Positions 9,212 through 22,116 are shown, numbered from the stretch's first letter. The stretch: 64,000 nt of DNA from Diploptera punctata (GCA_030220185.1 JASPKZ010007538.1:675501-739500); one strand, 5' to 3'. A program made the numbers and translations. The notes: generated by a model from the sequence alone, not told the origin.

Positions 9212-12176
9212 TTAATTATTAGACAACAGGTAACTGTATAAGCGTGACTTAAAGGTACCAAGTGTGCGGCAACCCCTGATATCTTGAGGAAGGAGATTCC
9301 AGGAGCGGGCAGAGGCTACTGTGAAGGAAGTAGAATAGGAGGAAGTGCTATGAAGAGGAATTGTTAGCAGACTGCTATCTTGTGATCTAGTGTCAATATT
9401 GTGGTAAGAGGATAACTTCTCAAATCTAGACGCCAGGTAAGTAGGGATGTAGGAATTCAGAAGCTTGAAAAGTAGTGAAAGAGAGTGCAATTTACGTCTG
9501 TCAGTAAGACGGAGCCAAGAGAGGTTATTAAAGTGTTCGGAAATATGGTCATAACGGCGGATATTGAAAATGAATCGAACGCAAGCATTATGAACACGCT
9601 GCAGTCTCTGCGACAAGTCATAGTTTAGATCATTATATATAATGTCACAATAATCGAAGTGTGGTAAACACAAGATTCTGCACAAGGATTTGTTTTAACG
9701 AAACTGGGAGAAAATTCTTTAAACGTCTAAGATAATGTAAGATGGAGAAAGTCTTTTTACATATGTGTTTCACTTGTGTTTGCCAGGTTAAATTTGCGTC
9801 TAGATGTAGTCCAAGATCTATTACTGAAGAAGAATAAGGGATAATTATATTATTTATAGTAATGTTTGGTAGTGTAGATATGTCAAAGGTTGTAAGCAGT
9901 CTTTGTTGTCCCATTAGAATTACTTGTGACTTGTTAGGATTTAGATTTAGACCGATACTTGAAGACCAGTTAAAGATGGATATGAGATCGTCATTCATTT
10001 TTGTCAAGCTGTTATAGAGAGAATGAGGAGGTGAATGTAGGTAAATTTGGAGATCATCAGCGTAGAGGTGATAACGGCAGTGCTTTAGTACAGTTGGCAA
10101 GTCATTTATGTAGATTGAGAAAAGAAGAGGTCCGAGAACACTGCCCTGGGGGACTCCAGCCGGCACGTTGCGCCAAGACGAAGATCTAGAGTTTAATGAA
10201 ACGTATTGTTGACGACCGTGCAGGTATGAGTCGAACCAGGATACAGCGCTGTCAGACAAGTGTAGGTGCTTGAGCTTTATCATAAGTAAGTCGTGGTCTA
10301 CTGTGTCAAAAGCTTTGCTGAAGTCAAGTAAGGTTAAAGGAGTCAATTGACGTCTGTCCACGGCTTCACGAATATCTTCAGTAATTTTTAGCAAAGCTGT
10401 GGTTGTGCTATGACCATATCTAAAGCCGGATTGATAAGGATCAAGGAGGTGATTTTCTTGGAGATATTCAGTCATTTGCTTATGTACAATATGTTCCAGG
10501 GCTTTAGATAATGTCGGAAGGATGCTAATCGGTCGGTAGTCATTACAGTTAGCAGGTGTACTTATTTTTGGTATAGGCCGAACTCTAGACTGTTTCCATA
10601 CAGTAGGGAAGATAGAAGTTATAAGGGAAGCATTAAAAATATGAGTCACTGTGGGTAGTATAATGTCAATGATTTTATTTAGCATTAAAATGCTGATGTT
10701 ATCTGTTCCTTGTGCATTGGATTTAATCCGCTTGAGTGCTTTTTTAACGTCTATAGGCGAAATGTCGTTAAAGTAAAATTTATCTCTTCCTATATGTGGG
10801 GATGGGGATAAGTCTTTAAGAATGTCTATTTTAGTCTTGTTGTCTGGAGGTGTCATGGGTATTGAGGTAAAATGTTCATTTAAGTCATCTACAGAAATGT
10901 CTATAGAGTCAGTTGAGGGATTCAACTGTCTAAGTCCCATTGCACGGAGATTTCGCCAAGTGTCCCGTGCACTTATTTCAGGTCCGATTATACTGTGGGC
11001 GTGTCGTAGTTTGGCATTGCGTATAGTTTGTGTAGTTGTGTTTCTAAGTTGTTTGTACAGTTGCCAGTTCTCGTCATTTTTATGTCGTCTGTATGTTCGG
11101 TATGCTTTGTCTCGTTTTGACATAAGTTCACGTATTGAGTCATTCATCCAGGGTGCAGGGGGGCGGGAAAATCGTCGGGTTTTTACTGGTGCATGTCTAT
11201 CATATAGTTGTAATATCAGTGTATTAAATGTGTCTACTTTTTCATCAACTGATCTAAGATTCCATATTGTGTACCAAGGTAGTTCTAAAGCGTCTGATTT
11301 TAGTTTAGTATCGTCTATGTTTTGTAAATTTCTGTACGTAATCAATTTAGAGCGTCTTTTAGGACATTGGAGTGAGTATTCTACGAATACAATGTCATGA
11401 GCAGATATGCCGGGAGCAGGAATTTGTCCATATGACAGTACTTTCTGTGGATGTGTAGTCACTATTAAGTCCAGTAGAGTGTCGGTAGTAGCAGTATGAT
11501 GTGTGGCAGAGAGAGGAACAATTGTCATATTTAAGCTTTGGAACATATTTTTAAGTTGTATGGCTGGTGAGTCAGTCTGAAGAAGATTTGTATTAAAATC
11601 GCCTGCGACAATAACGTGTTCATAATGAGGTAATGAATCGTTCAGAGCGTTTTCTAGATCCGAAAGGTGCCTTATTTTTGGAGGTTTGTATACAATGCAT
11701 AAGAGACATTTTTTTAGACTGGCTTGAATTTCTACGAATAAGAACTCGGGGCGAGCGGAATATACAGAAGGGGACTTGTGGACAATTCTTGGATTAAGCT
11801 CATTTGATATAAAGGCACAAACTCCTCCACCTCTTTTATCTATTCTGTCATTTCTGAGCAATGTATATCCGTCTAGGTGAACAAGGGACGAAGGTATGGA
11901 AGGGGTCAGCCAGGTTTCCGAAATTAAAATGGCGCTCAGTCCAAGAGATGAAAATATGGTTTCAAACTCATCAAAGTGGGACAGAATGCTTTGTGAATTT
12001 ACGTGAGCGATTTTAAGTGATGATTTATCAATATAAAATGCATTCTTAAGTAGACTAGTAGTAGTTGTTGTTGGAGGGGATGGTAGGGATTGAGGAATGT
12101 TGCTACCTGCGTTAAAAGTTGTCTGCACAATAAGAGGGTGATTGGAGAAGGTGAGTGAGTCAGAGGTTGCAAACAA
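9212..12176 (-). pseudogene. CR1-like ORF2: endonuclease-reverse transcriptase
   Basis: The first 843 residues run from 12176 to 9645. The APE-type endonuclease opens with LKIAHVNSQSILSH, then ISETWLTP, VAGDFNT and a late SAHDIVFVEY. The RT follows with RPISILPTLSKALE, DFSKAFDTVDHDLL, GVPQGSVLGPLLFSIYINDL and the catalytic YADD (10053-10064). A single extra base near 9662 (CTTGTGTTTACCACAC) shifts the frame. The C-terminal part continues at 9685-9212 with LPHFDYCDIIYNDL and ends SFTVASARSWNLLPQ...LGTFKSRLYSYLL, typical of CR1-group elements. It nicks target DNA and copies the RNA into the chromosome. Confidence 0.85.
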
Positions 12177-12413
12177 GTCTTCATTTGTCAGCTCAATGTT
12201 GCCAATAGCAGAAAGTAAAAATAAACTATGTACTGTAATAACTCTAATAAAATTAAAGTAATTTAGCTAAGAACTTAAAAAATTAAAATAAAACAAGTAA
12301 GTTGTCCTAAATAAAAAATAATACACTTTAAACTTACCTAAATTAGAAATAATTAACAATATAATTGTTAGCAAAGAAAGACAAAGTAAACATATTTTAC
12401 ACTCAGGTCCTAT

Positions 12414-13126
12414 CTAGTTGATATCCGTAGAAGATCTAATTTTGCGTTTTTCGCCATTTACTTTAGCTATGACGGCACCGTCCATTGTCCATACATTTTG
12501 AATACCGTATTTCTGTATACTCTCTTGTAGCAGGCGATAGCGACACTTCGTTAGGTCCTCGCGAACAGTGACCCCACTTCCTTTCAACTTTTTCTTGCTT
12601 AGAAAGGCTTCACTGCGCTTGCGGTAACTAACAAATTTCACTATTATAGCCCGCGGTCTTTCAGCATTACTAACACCAACACGGTGACTTCTGTCAATGT
12701 CAGTCACTGATAAATCGACACCGATTTTTTTGGCCACCTCGATGGCTTTCTGGTCAGTGTCCTCTCCGGCCTCTTCTTTCACACCAAAAATCCTGAGGCA
12801 TTGACGTCTCTGGTATTGTTCTAAATCGTCTATTTATTTTCCAACACCTCAATCTTTCTGTCTTTTTCATCGAGGGTCTTTTTCAGATCCTCAATTACCT
12901 TAGTGTTGTCCTGGATGGTCTTCTGCAGTTCCGCCACTACCTGGTCCCGCAACATGGACACAAACACCTGCAGAGTGCCGGGATCCTGTAGCGCCTCTTT
13001 CACCACACGTTTCACTGCTTCCTCCGTAGAACTTGTCGAATCGTTGTTGGAATTACGTTGGTTTTTTAAGGGAGGGTGCACATTTTTTTCGACTCTATAC
13101 CTTCCGGGTAAAAACGAACAAATCAA
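12414..13126 (-). pseudogene. CR1-like ORF1, one frameshift
   Basis: The first part (13126-12830) is a charged, probably coiled-coil region (LQKTIQDNTKVIEDLKKTL, DEKDRKIEVLENK). The second part (12782-12414) has DIDRSHRVG, RPRAIIVKFVSYRKR, LKGSGVTVREDLT and VWTMDGAVIAKVNGEKRKI, the RNA-binding ORF1 layout shared by many CR1/L1-like elements. Between them, 12835-12783 reads IDDLEQYQRRQCLRIFGV in the second frame. Loss of one A/T near 12834 separates the two frames; restoring it would give one protein. ORF1p is known to coat element RNA. The true start may lie slightly upstream. Confidence 0.7.
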
Positions 13127-13374
13127 AAATACGAAATACTACTCTTATTTTGTTAAACTAACCTCAATATATTTCGGAAGAAAGCTACAGCGCTACTGAA
13201 GAGGAAATATGACGAATAATATTGATATAATTGCAGAATTTTTAGGCTTCGCCGAATTGGAATTTTTTATCAAGATTACTTCTAAATTTTTACACTTAAT
13301 TGTATTGAAACTAGTAGCTATATTCTAGCTACTAATTAAGTACAACTACACACACAGTTCCACTGGCCTATTCG

Positions 13375-14478
13375 TTTGAGAACATTTTTTTAAATACCTT
13401 TTGTTTAAATTGTTTAACAGGGTTTTTGTGCAGACTGGGAATACACAGACCATTAAGGCGATTTTGTCAATGTAGAGCGGCACCATATCTCCACTGTTCT
13501 TAGGGCGCTAAAAGTGCGTTCAATCGACGCCGTAGTGCATGGTAAAGACAGGCATGTTACAATTTAATTTTTGATGGATGAGAAAAAAATCGCACTGGTC
13601 CACGATGTTAACGAAATCACTTTCTTTATCCTTGTCACTTCGTTTCATCCACATACGGTGTCATAGTTCAATTTCGGTGGACAAACCCTCGATTTTATAA
13701 AACTCTGAAATTTTGCTCGCCGTTGCTTGAGCATCTTTCAGAAATGTGTTTAGTTTCTTAGGGTGCAGCATTATATGTCCAAAGGCATGACTCTGTTGTT
13801 CTCCAAATCTGTCTGACAAAGCTGTGTGAAAGTGATCCAAGTAGGGATTTAAGATGACCACCTTAAAGTAATATTCGGGATTACATTGTGGATTAGCCCG
13901 ATCTGTCTGCTTATTGGATATTCTTGGTAGTGTGATTTCTACACCTAGCTCACAAGCAATAGTCTCCACATCTTTCATGATGCCTTCGGAGATCACATAA
14001 TCTTTCTTTTGCGATTATCTATTACCATGCTTTTAATTATTTCAACATGGGCCGTGCATTTAATTAAATCTATAGCCACGGCAAGTAGCGAATTAACGAC
14101 AGGTTCCAAATAACTATAATATTTTGCTATCAGGCACAAACAAAAGATAAAAGTATTAATACTTGCAGCAGCATGTAACTAATCAGTTTGTTTTCGGCTT
14201 GGTGCGTTTCTTTCTATGGCAATCAATTTCGGGCCGTTCATTAATTCCAAAAAGTGTTTCTTAAATATCCCAATACTTTTATTTTTTGCGACCAACGGGT
14301 TTCGCAGAGCATGGGAATGCTTGTGACGCGTTTGTCTTCTCAACGGCGACTCTCGAAAAAAATTATAATGTCCTTAATTATAGCTATCGTGTTTCTCACT
14401 TCGGGCACACTATTCAAATCATTTACCACAAGAATGATTTTGTGGCTCGCGCAGTGGAAGTAAATATCTTTGGGGGAA
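13375..14478 (-). pseudogene. hAT transposase, C-terminal half
   Basis: The - strand, read from 14478, gives YFHCASHKIILVVNDLN, SVPEVRNTIAIIKDIIIFF, then a linker, NPEYYFKVVILNPYLDHF with the preceding LPRISNKQTDRANP, and a worn dimerisation domain (VDQCDFF...MPVFTM...GDMVPLYIDKI) ending near 13380. This is the second half of a ZMYM/TTF-type hAT transposase. It continues the N-terminal half at 18905-19916; the two are separated by an inserted R1-like element. Several stops are present. Confidence 0.75.
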
Positions 14479-15435
14479 AAAATCGCGCAGACGTTTCTGG
14501 GCCCCGTTGTCTTTTCCTGCCATTATTGAGCAGCCATGGTAAGATTAGGTGGAGAGATTTGGGCTCTAGTGCCATCAATTTCATGGCACTGTACAAAACC
14601 CTATATCAAGAGATCTGTGCATATGCCGCCCACGGATGGGCTAGAAACCTAAACCAGAGACATCGGAGAACTCTTCTCTCGGCCCAGAGACATGTCCTTA
14701 TTCGTGTCAGTAAAGCCTATAGAACACGTCCACAGCAGCGTTGCCAGTAAAAGCGGGTGTCCTAACAATTGATTTATATCTGGAAAAAATGATACACTTA
14801 TACTGCCTGAGTCGCAATAAACCTGTAGTCATTGACGACCTTATCCTTACACCAGACATGTACGAAGAGCCCGAGGGGCGAGAAGCCACAAAAAGAATGC
14901 TTGAAGACCATCTTCAAGAAAAATGGCAACAGCGCTGGCACAACGAAATACATGGCAGAACAACATACGAATTCCTGCCAAACGTGAAAACTCGCATGAA
15001 AATGTCATGGATAAGGCTGTCACACACGATTACTCAATTGCTCTCAGCACATGGACATTTTAGAGGCAAACCGCACGAGAGAGGACTTGTCGACTCCCCT
15101 CTATGCAACTGTCAGATCGCAGCGGAAGACGACGTGCACCACATGATATACCGCTGTGCCAAGCACGCGACTTTCAGGAGACAGCTAGAAATAGCCGTGC
15201 ACGTAAGCAACGAGGCCTGGCCTCCTCCTTTGCGGTTCTGGATGCAGAAAGATAACTACGAGTTGATCGCGGAGTATGCCTAAAAAGCTCTATGCACACG
15301 AGCTGAAGAAGAGAAGAGAAGACGAGAAAATCAATGATAGATTAAGTAGAATTTGAACATAGAATATATCAATATATATACTTGATAAATTGTAATATTA
15401 AGTTTAGGTTAAGTAGATATAAGATTAATACTTCC
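14479..15435 (+). pseudogene. R1-like non-LTR element, 3' portion, part 1
   Basis: The + strand reads ALYKTLYQEICAYAAHGWA, RRTLLSAQRHVLIRVSKAYRT, then after a frame change AGVLTIDLYLEK and a C-terminal KTRMKMSWIRLSHTITQLLS...GHGHF-like stretch with CNC...HHMIYRC, the cysteine/histidine motif near the R1-clade C-terminus. The stop is at 15283. The element is 5'-truncated and inserted into the hAT transposase. It is itself split by the RTE-like insertion at 15450. Its 3' UTR continues at 18707. Confidence 0.75.
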
Positions 15436-15651
15436 ATCTTATGTATATTCACTCATGGTATCTTTACCTTGTCGTGGTGGAGTGGCTTGCGTGCTTAAAT
15501 GATCCTGAGAGCTATGCCGGCGGTAGCATTGCTGCCGATAGGTTTACCCTTGCCGGACTGGTCGAAGGTGATAAGCCAAACGAAAAAAGTACCTTGGTCG
15601 AAAGAGTGACGATCTTTCACCGTAAAAATAAAACCGTCAAGAAATGCGGAC

Positions 15652-16685
15652 ATGGGTTCAACTGGGGTAAAATTTTCTGGAGGTCAAATAGTCCCCCATT
15701 CGGTTCTCCGGGCAGTGACTACTTCAGGGAACCCTTGTCAAAAGCTCAAACACAGGTACATGTTCCTAGGAACATGGAATGTTAGGACTTTATACAATAG
15801 CGGGGCACTAGAGATATTAACGAGAGAATTAGATAAATCGCCCTTGGATATAGTCGCTTTACAGGAACTTAGGTGGCCAGGAGAAAGTAGTCAGGAATCA
15901 GGAAGCTTTGCATTATACTACGGGGGTGCCGAAAGACCTGCATTTGGAACGGGTTTTTAGTCAGAAGGACAATCCTATCCGCTATCCGAGATATTAAGTT
16001 TGTTAGTGATATCATATCATACATAATTCTAAAGGGTAAACGACATGATTTTATAATTGTAAATGTACATGCCCCCACAGAAGGTAAAGATGACAAGATC
16101 AAGGATGAGCTCTATGAAGAATTAGAATGCTTATTTGATAGCCTTTCACGATATCATATGAAAATTGTCTTAGGAGATTTTAATGCAAAAGTGGGGCGGG
16201 AAGATATATTCAAACCAACAATAGGCAAATTCAGTCTTCATGAAGATAGTAACGACAACGGGGTTAGATTAGTCACATTTGCCACATCAAAGAATCTCAT
16301 TGTTAAGAGCACAACATTTCAGCATAAGGATATTCATAAATACACCTGGACGTCCCCAGATGGAGAAACTCGGAACCAGATAGATCATGTATTAGTGGAT
16401 AAACGTTGGCAGAGTAGCATTATCGATGTTAGATCAGTTAGAGGGACAGATTGCAATTCGGATCATCATCTGGTCAGAGTGAAAATCAGACAACGGCTAC
16501 CGCTTATGACAGGAACAAACGCTACAGATGATTCGGTAAAATTTGAATTAAAAAACTTGAAAAATGATGAAATGCGGCAAGAATACCAAATCAAAATTGC
16601 TAATAGGTTTGATGTACTGGAATCTTCAGATGGCAATGTGGCAAACGAAGAAGAAACTGATATAAAAAAGAATGGGAGACTATAA
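15652..16685 (+). pseudogene. RTE-like apurinic endonuclease domain
   Basis: The frame gives FLGTWNVRTLYNSGALE, DIVALQELRWPGE, then a frameshift in a T run near 15955. The next open frame gives IIVNVHAPTEGKDD, KIVLGDFNAKVGRE, YTWTSPDGETRNQIDHVLVD and GTDCNSDHHLVRVKI. These are the TWNVRTL, QE, GDFNAKVG, NQIDHVL and SDH motifs of the APE-like endonuclease used for target nicking. Catalytic E, D, N and H residues are visible. The stop at 16683 ends this frame before the RT. Confidence 0.8.
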
Positions 16686-17021
16686 GAGATACTATTAAAT
16701 TGTCAGCATCAGAAAGCATTGTTGTTTAAAAAAGAGGCAAAACAAGAAATGGTTTGATGAGGAATGTGCCGACATTGTAAAGAAAAGAAAGCTAGCAAAA
16801 ATGAAATGGTTACACGAACCAAATGAGGTAAATTTAGAGCAATTGGGTACTATTAGACGGGAAACCACTAAAGAGTAAAAGAGGGAATATTTGAGAGAGA
16901 AGATTAATGATCTTGAAATGAACGCAAAAATAGGAACATTAGAGAATTATATCAGGGAATTAGTATAGAGAAGAAAGGGTTTCAGGCTAGAACAAACATA
17001 ATTCGGAATGAAAATGGGGAT

Positions 17022-18680
17022 ATGATTGCAGATTCCAGGAGTATATTAAATAGATGGAAAAGTTACTTTAATCAGCTATTAAATGTACATACAGAACAGG
17101 ACATTGAGGAGGATAATTTACAGACAGCAGAAATGCTAGTCGCAGAACCAAGTGCAATAGAGGTTGAAATGGCGATGGAAAAATTGAAGATGTATAAAGC
17201 ATCAGGTTCAGATGAGATCCCAGCAGAACTGATAAAATCAGGGGAAGAAAAATTGATGGACAAGATACGCTGGTTGCTTAGTATAATTTGGGAAAAAGAA
17301 GTTTTGCCAGATGCATGGAAGGAATCAATTATCGTACCAATTTATAAGAAAGGAGATAAAACTGATTGCTACAACTACAGGGGAATCTCATTACTTTCAA
17401 CTTCGTACAAAGTTCTAACAAATATATTATAAGCAAACTTACTCCCTATATTGATGAGATTCTAGGAGATCATCAATGTGCATTTCGAAGAAACAGATCT
17501 ACAACAGATCAGATTTTAGTATAAGACAGATTTTAGAAATAAATGGGAATATAATGGTACTATACATCAACTATACGTAGACTTCAAAAATCATATGATT
17601 CAATTAAGAGGGAAAAGTTATATAGTATCCTGCTGCAGTTCGGAATTCCTAAAAAGTTAGTTAGACTTATACGAATGTGTCTAGATGGCACAAAGAGTAG
17701 GGTGCGTGTAGGCAAACAGTTTTCAGGCACTTTTGAAATCCAGAATGGGTTGAAGCAAGGAGATGCACTATCTCCTCTACTATTTAATTTTGTACTAGAG
17801 CATTCCATTAAATCTTTAAAAAATGAGGAAGGCTTACAACTCAATGGTATTAATAAGCTGTTAGTTTATGCTGATGATGTAGTACTATTGGCCGATAGCG
17901 AGGAGATACTAAAGGACAACACGCACACACTATTGAGTAACACTAAGAAATTAGGACTGGAAGTACATATCAATAAAACTAAATATATGGTCGTACGTAG
18001 GAATTAATTATATAATGGAAATGGACAGCTAATGGCAAATGAGGGAAATTTTGAGGAAGTGGCTGAATTCAAATACCTAGGAACAATAATCACAAATAGG
18101 AATGAGATGCACAAAGAAATTAAACATAGACTCAATTCTGGAAATGCGTGCTATTATGCATTGTAGAGACTTTGATGTCCTATCTCCTTTCAAAAAACGT
18201 TAAACTGAAAATATATAAAAATATTATTCTACCAGTTACTTATATGGGTGCGAAACATGGACTCTTACTTTAAGGGAGGAAAGTAGTTTAAAAGTATTTG
18301 AGAATAAAGTACTTAGGAAAATTTTTGGACCAAAGAGAGATGAGAGACAGGTAAATGGAGAAAACTATATAACAATGAACTAAATGGTCTTTATGGGAAG
18401 CCAGATATAATAAGAACAGTTAAGTCTCGTAGACTGCGATGGGCAGGACATGTTGCACGTATGGGAAATGAAAGACTTGCATGGAAGCTTCTTGTAGGAA
18501 AGCCAGAGGGAAAACGCCCAGTTGGTAGACCAAGAATGAGATGAGAGAATAACATTAACTATGATTAGAGGGAAGTAGATTATACAGGGAATGATTGGAA
18601 AGCATTAGCTCAGGATAGGGATGTATGGAGAGCTTATGTCCGCGCGGCCATGAACCTACGGGTTCGATAGTGCCAGTGAG
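17022..18680 (+). pseudogene. RTE-like reverse transcriptase, broken
   Basis: 17022-17432 holds KASGSDEIPAELIKSG and WKESIIVPIYKKGDKTDCYNYRGISLLS. 17675-18007 holds NGLKQGDALSPLLFNFVLE and LLVYADDVVLLA with the catalytic YADD. After 18008 several frames give FKYLGTI and, at 18420-18670, RRLRWAGHVARMGNERLA, GKPEGKRPVGRPRMR and a final WRAYVRAAMNLRV. Stops at about 16861, 16965, 17430, 18005 and later separate the parts. Domain order is normal; the copy is dead. Confidence 0.8.
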
Positions 18681-18706
18681 TAGTAAGTAAATATCTTATG
18701 TATATT

Positions 18707-18904
18707 ATTATTACATTGTATAAGAAACAAAATTAGACTAAGAAACCATAATGTAATATAACTGTAAACACCTTAGATTAAGGTTCAACTAGCCGCACTT
18801 GAATTAAATAAAAAAATCACGCTAGATAATGAATAAGGACAGGAGCAGACCTGGGGATATGGGCATTAAGCCCGGAAACCCAGGGGGATGGTGGTGGGGC
18901 TCTT
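18707..18904 (+). mobile_element. R1-like element 3' UTR, part 2
   Basis: Sequence right of the RTE insertion ends in TTAAATAAAAAAAA directly abutting hAT coding sequence. With 14479-15435 it forms one 5'-truncated R1-like insertion with a poly(A)-like end. Confidence 0.65.
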
Positions 18905-19916
18905 AAATAAAAAAAAGCCGTAATAGCCCAGGCCGACACATTTGTGTGGGTCAATGTCTATATCTTAAAAAAAAACTCAATTTCTGTAGCAACTGATTGG
19001 GCGTCCAATATTTTCAGTTCAACAAAGCTCAAAAACTCGTCTCGAATTTTATTCAGTTTCTTGTCAAAAAAAAACACACACCAATGGGCCATTGCTCCTT
19101 TTCAGAAATGTCACAGCTTTTATCAGCTAAAAACTGTAAGCGCTGGCATTTTTTTACATTATCCGCAATCATTTTCTTTACCTCAAGTCACATACCGGTA
19201 ATTAAATTCATTCATTTTTAATTTGTGGAGAAAAGTAGGTAGCATCTTGGCGTTTAAATAAGGTTTTAAGCTTATATCACTGACATCAATTCTCCACTGA
19301 ATCAAATCCCTGAAGACGCTTTCGTCCAGTGTTTTGCCTCCTAAATGCAAGCCACAGAAGATAATGATATCCAAGATGGAAGACAAATATTTCAAGTTAT
19401 CCGCCATATTCTTCTTATAGCCACTTACGAGTTTATAGCTAACAGGGATCTCACTTAAGAACAAGCGTGCTAATTGCGCAGCTTCCACATGCCAGCGGCT
19501 CTTACAGCGTTTTGTGGCGAATTCATGCATTTTGTAAAACTTCTGGAAGGGCCTAACTATGAATGACCCTTTAACGTCCCTCACAATATGTGGGGAGAAT
19601 AGAATACAGAGTACACCTTTGAGTCTTGCGGAATACTTTAGCCAGGGCGAGAACTGTTTAATCCAACATGCTTGAATTTCCGTTTTAATTGTTCGGCATC
19701 TTTGCTGAAATTGTAGCTTTCGGGTAGACTCCAGCAGTTTGTCAGAATTTTCACTTTTTCTTCTTTACTCATTGGCTCTCTTCTTCCGAACCAGTTGTCG
19801 ATATCATTAGGTGGGTAAATGGTGACTAAATCTTCTTCTTCTTCGGATGCGATGAATTCTAAACTATCCGGGAAAAACAATATTGCAATGATACAACTTG
19901 TGTAGGTACTTACCAA
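18905..19916 (-). pseudogene. hAT transposase, N-terminal half
   Basis: Reading the - strand from 19916: a short acidic N-terminus, then CWSLPESYNFSKD, FSPWLKYSARLKGVLC (TTF/ZMYM-type zinc-binding region), HEFATKRCKSRWHVEAAQL, LHLGGKTLDESVFRDLIQW, then across a frame change DKSCDISEKEQWPIGVCFF and finally KCVGLGYYG at 18905. This is the order DNA-binding region, linker, start of the RNase-H-like catalytic core. The ORF then jumps to 14478, where the core resumes. A donor-like GGTAAGTACC follows the first codons on the - strand (about 19908). Confidence 0.75.
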
Positions 19917-20080
19917 AAAATGTTCTTATATCCATTTTTCGCATACACGCACGAATACGCGTAGTTCAACTTTAAATCATGAGTCTAGAACCATCGTGTA
20001 AAGAATGTGTCAATTGTATCATTATTTTAACCTATCGAACATACTAGAATATATGAGTCATAGGGATGGCGAACCTTTGA

Positions 20081-20233
20081 CCAATCACGATAAGTGGGCG
20101 TTGGTCAATATAAGCACAAAAGGCATTCATTACAGAAGTGTTTGCGGTCAATGAAGACTCAAGGTCAGGCGAAGCTTCTACAAGCGTCTAGGCGTCGAAA
20201 AACAAACTCGGGTACTCACCTGAAATTCGTGAA
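20081..20233 (+). promoter_or_regulatory. Candidate promoter and untranslated first exon
   Basis: CCAAT at 20081-20085, a TATA-like AATATAAG at 20107-20114, and a perfect donor GTAAGT at 20234 after a GC-richer stretch (20135-20233). It sits upstream of the Apaf-1 coding exons on the same strand, and the first coding exon has its own acceptor, so an upstream non-coding exon must exist. That this is it is a guess. Confidence 0.25.
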
Positions 20234-20299
20234 GTAAGTGCTGCTTTATAACCATTCATAATGAGGTCTAGAATTTTCTGGCGTATTGGCGATGCTTAT

Positions 20300-22095
20300 G
20301 TCCACTAGAATAGGCACTTGATACATTTATATATCACATCGAATGGGCTTGGTGGGTTTATTATTTTTTTACATGGATTTTTAACATTTTACACCATAAT
20401 TTCGGATAGAAGAAAATCTCATTCTATCTAGTGTTAATTGGTCGAAAATCAAGGCTGCACCCACCTCGCTACGCCCATAGGTAGTGTGTGAGGAGGGATG
20501 TAAAAGACAATGTGCTGATGGGATTGGGTGTTTATCAGAGAGTCTAACGAAGCTGTGAGATAAATAATTAGGTGGTGATGTAAGTAGTACGTATTTTATA
20601 GAGAAGAGCTAGGGAATGGACAGTTCCACGATCTTGTAGACGAGGTCAGTTTAATAATCCTGGGACCTGAACCCCTTACCTTTGGCTTGTAGCATATTAA
20701 TGTAACAAACCATGCTAGATAATGTGCTTGGTTTGTATAAGAAACCTTAATTTGTTATTTAAAATAGATTATCCCTTCACTTCAAAGTAAAAACTAAATA
20801 AAGAGATTCCACTACAAGCCTTGGGACCCCCTTGGGGTAAGAGGTTAATGCTCTCACATTTCTAGACAATTAGCATAATTATGTCAGTCATGTGTAATGG
20901 CGGCCTTTGCCCTGAAAACAGTGAGCATCTCATTTCAGTTGAGGCTAAGTCAATCCCAGTACTATTGTGTCAACAGAAGGTTTAGCCCATACCCGATGGG
21001 GACTTCAACTCGCTACTTTCCGATCCTGAAATGGATATGTTACTCCTAGATGTAAAATGTAGGGATATTTTAGAGATAGCCTTTGGGATTTTTGCTTGCC
21101 TTCATTGGCAATCCTGGACTTCAGTTATTTTTACTTTTTAGTTGAGTTGGTCAATTGGCCGGTCTCTTATTTATCTTTTATTTAATAAACTTAAATGTGC
21201 ATAATTAAATTAAAAAAATATATATATTCTTTATTTTTTAATTTATGTTAATTTAATATTTTAAGGAATCGCCTTTTTGTTAGTGAGTTAACGTTCAGAG
21301 TTTTTTTGACATTTTGATTACCTTGGAGAGGTTAATCTTCAAGTTCAGACGTGACTCATAGTACTTCACCTTAAAGAAATTAAATAATTTTGTATTGGGA
21401 CATAAACTTTATGGCATACAAATTTTATTTCAGAACAGTTGTGATTTTTTTAATTCAATATCTCGGAAGAATTCTTTGGAGAGAGAGGTATATTTTGTCA
21501 ATACAGTAAGTGAAATGTGATATTTAGTTTGAATGATGCAAGTTTAAAACAAAGAAGCCTGTTTTATTTTTATAGTGTGTTATTCTGAAATCCAATATTT
21601 TTAGATTGTAATTTGTCTGTATATATTTATTGTATATAATGAATGCATGCACTGTTGCTTATACAATGTGGATGAGTTCAAAATAAATACAACTCATAGG
21701 AACTGTCACTAAGAAGTTTGTGTAGTGTTAAAATAAACTTTAAGAAATCAGATGGAATATTTTATCATTAAATTAAATTAGACTTAGGTCTATTTGCACT
21801 GAACATTGAAATATCAGTTTAATGAGTAAAGGGCTGTGGTGTATAAACCGTCGCACACAATTTTCCATCTAATATTCTTACGCCACTGATATACTAAACA
21901 CTTCAACCATTTATAACAACGTTTGGTACTATTTTAAACATTTTGGAACCATTTTATAAACATTTCTTACGATTTTTAAATATTTCTGAATTACTGAATA
22001 TTGTACATCGAGTTCTATAGGCGCGGAAATTCTTCATGTAACATCCGCTAGGCGACTCCCACATCGCAGTTACCAACATTTCAAAATAATTCGAA
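20300..22095. other. No gene recognised
   Basis: AT-rich non-coding sequence. No bounded element, tRNA or ORF is supported. Confidence 0.4.
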
Positions 22096-22116
22096 CCACA
22101 TTTAGTGTTACTGTAC

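Larger units (their letters stand above)
8914..13126 (-). mobile_element. CR1-like non-LTR retrotransposon, nearly full length
   Basis: On the - strand the order is ORF1 (13126 to 12414), a short spacer, ORF2 with endonuclease and RT (12176 to 9212), a 3' UTR containing an (AT)n run (9018-9052), then an (ATT)n tail. Both ORFs are open except for single-base frameshifts, one in ORF1 near 12834 and one in ORF2 near 9662. The copy is therefore young but inactive. The 5' boundary and TSD were not resolved. Confidence 0.8.
15450..18692 (+). mobile_element. RTE/L2-like non-LTR retrotransposon with TSD
   Basis: An exact 14-bp TSD ATCTTATGTATATT (15436-15449 and 18693-18706) bounds a 3,243-bp element. 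It carries an endonuclease and RT in several broken frames and ends on TAGTAAGTAAAT. Host of the insertion is the R1-like element, itself inside the hAT. Confidence 0.85.
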
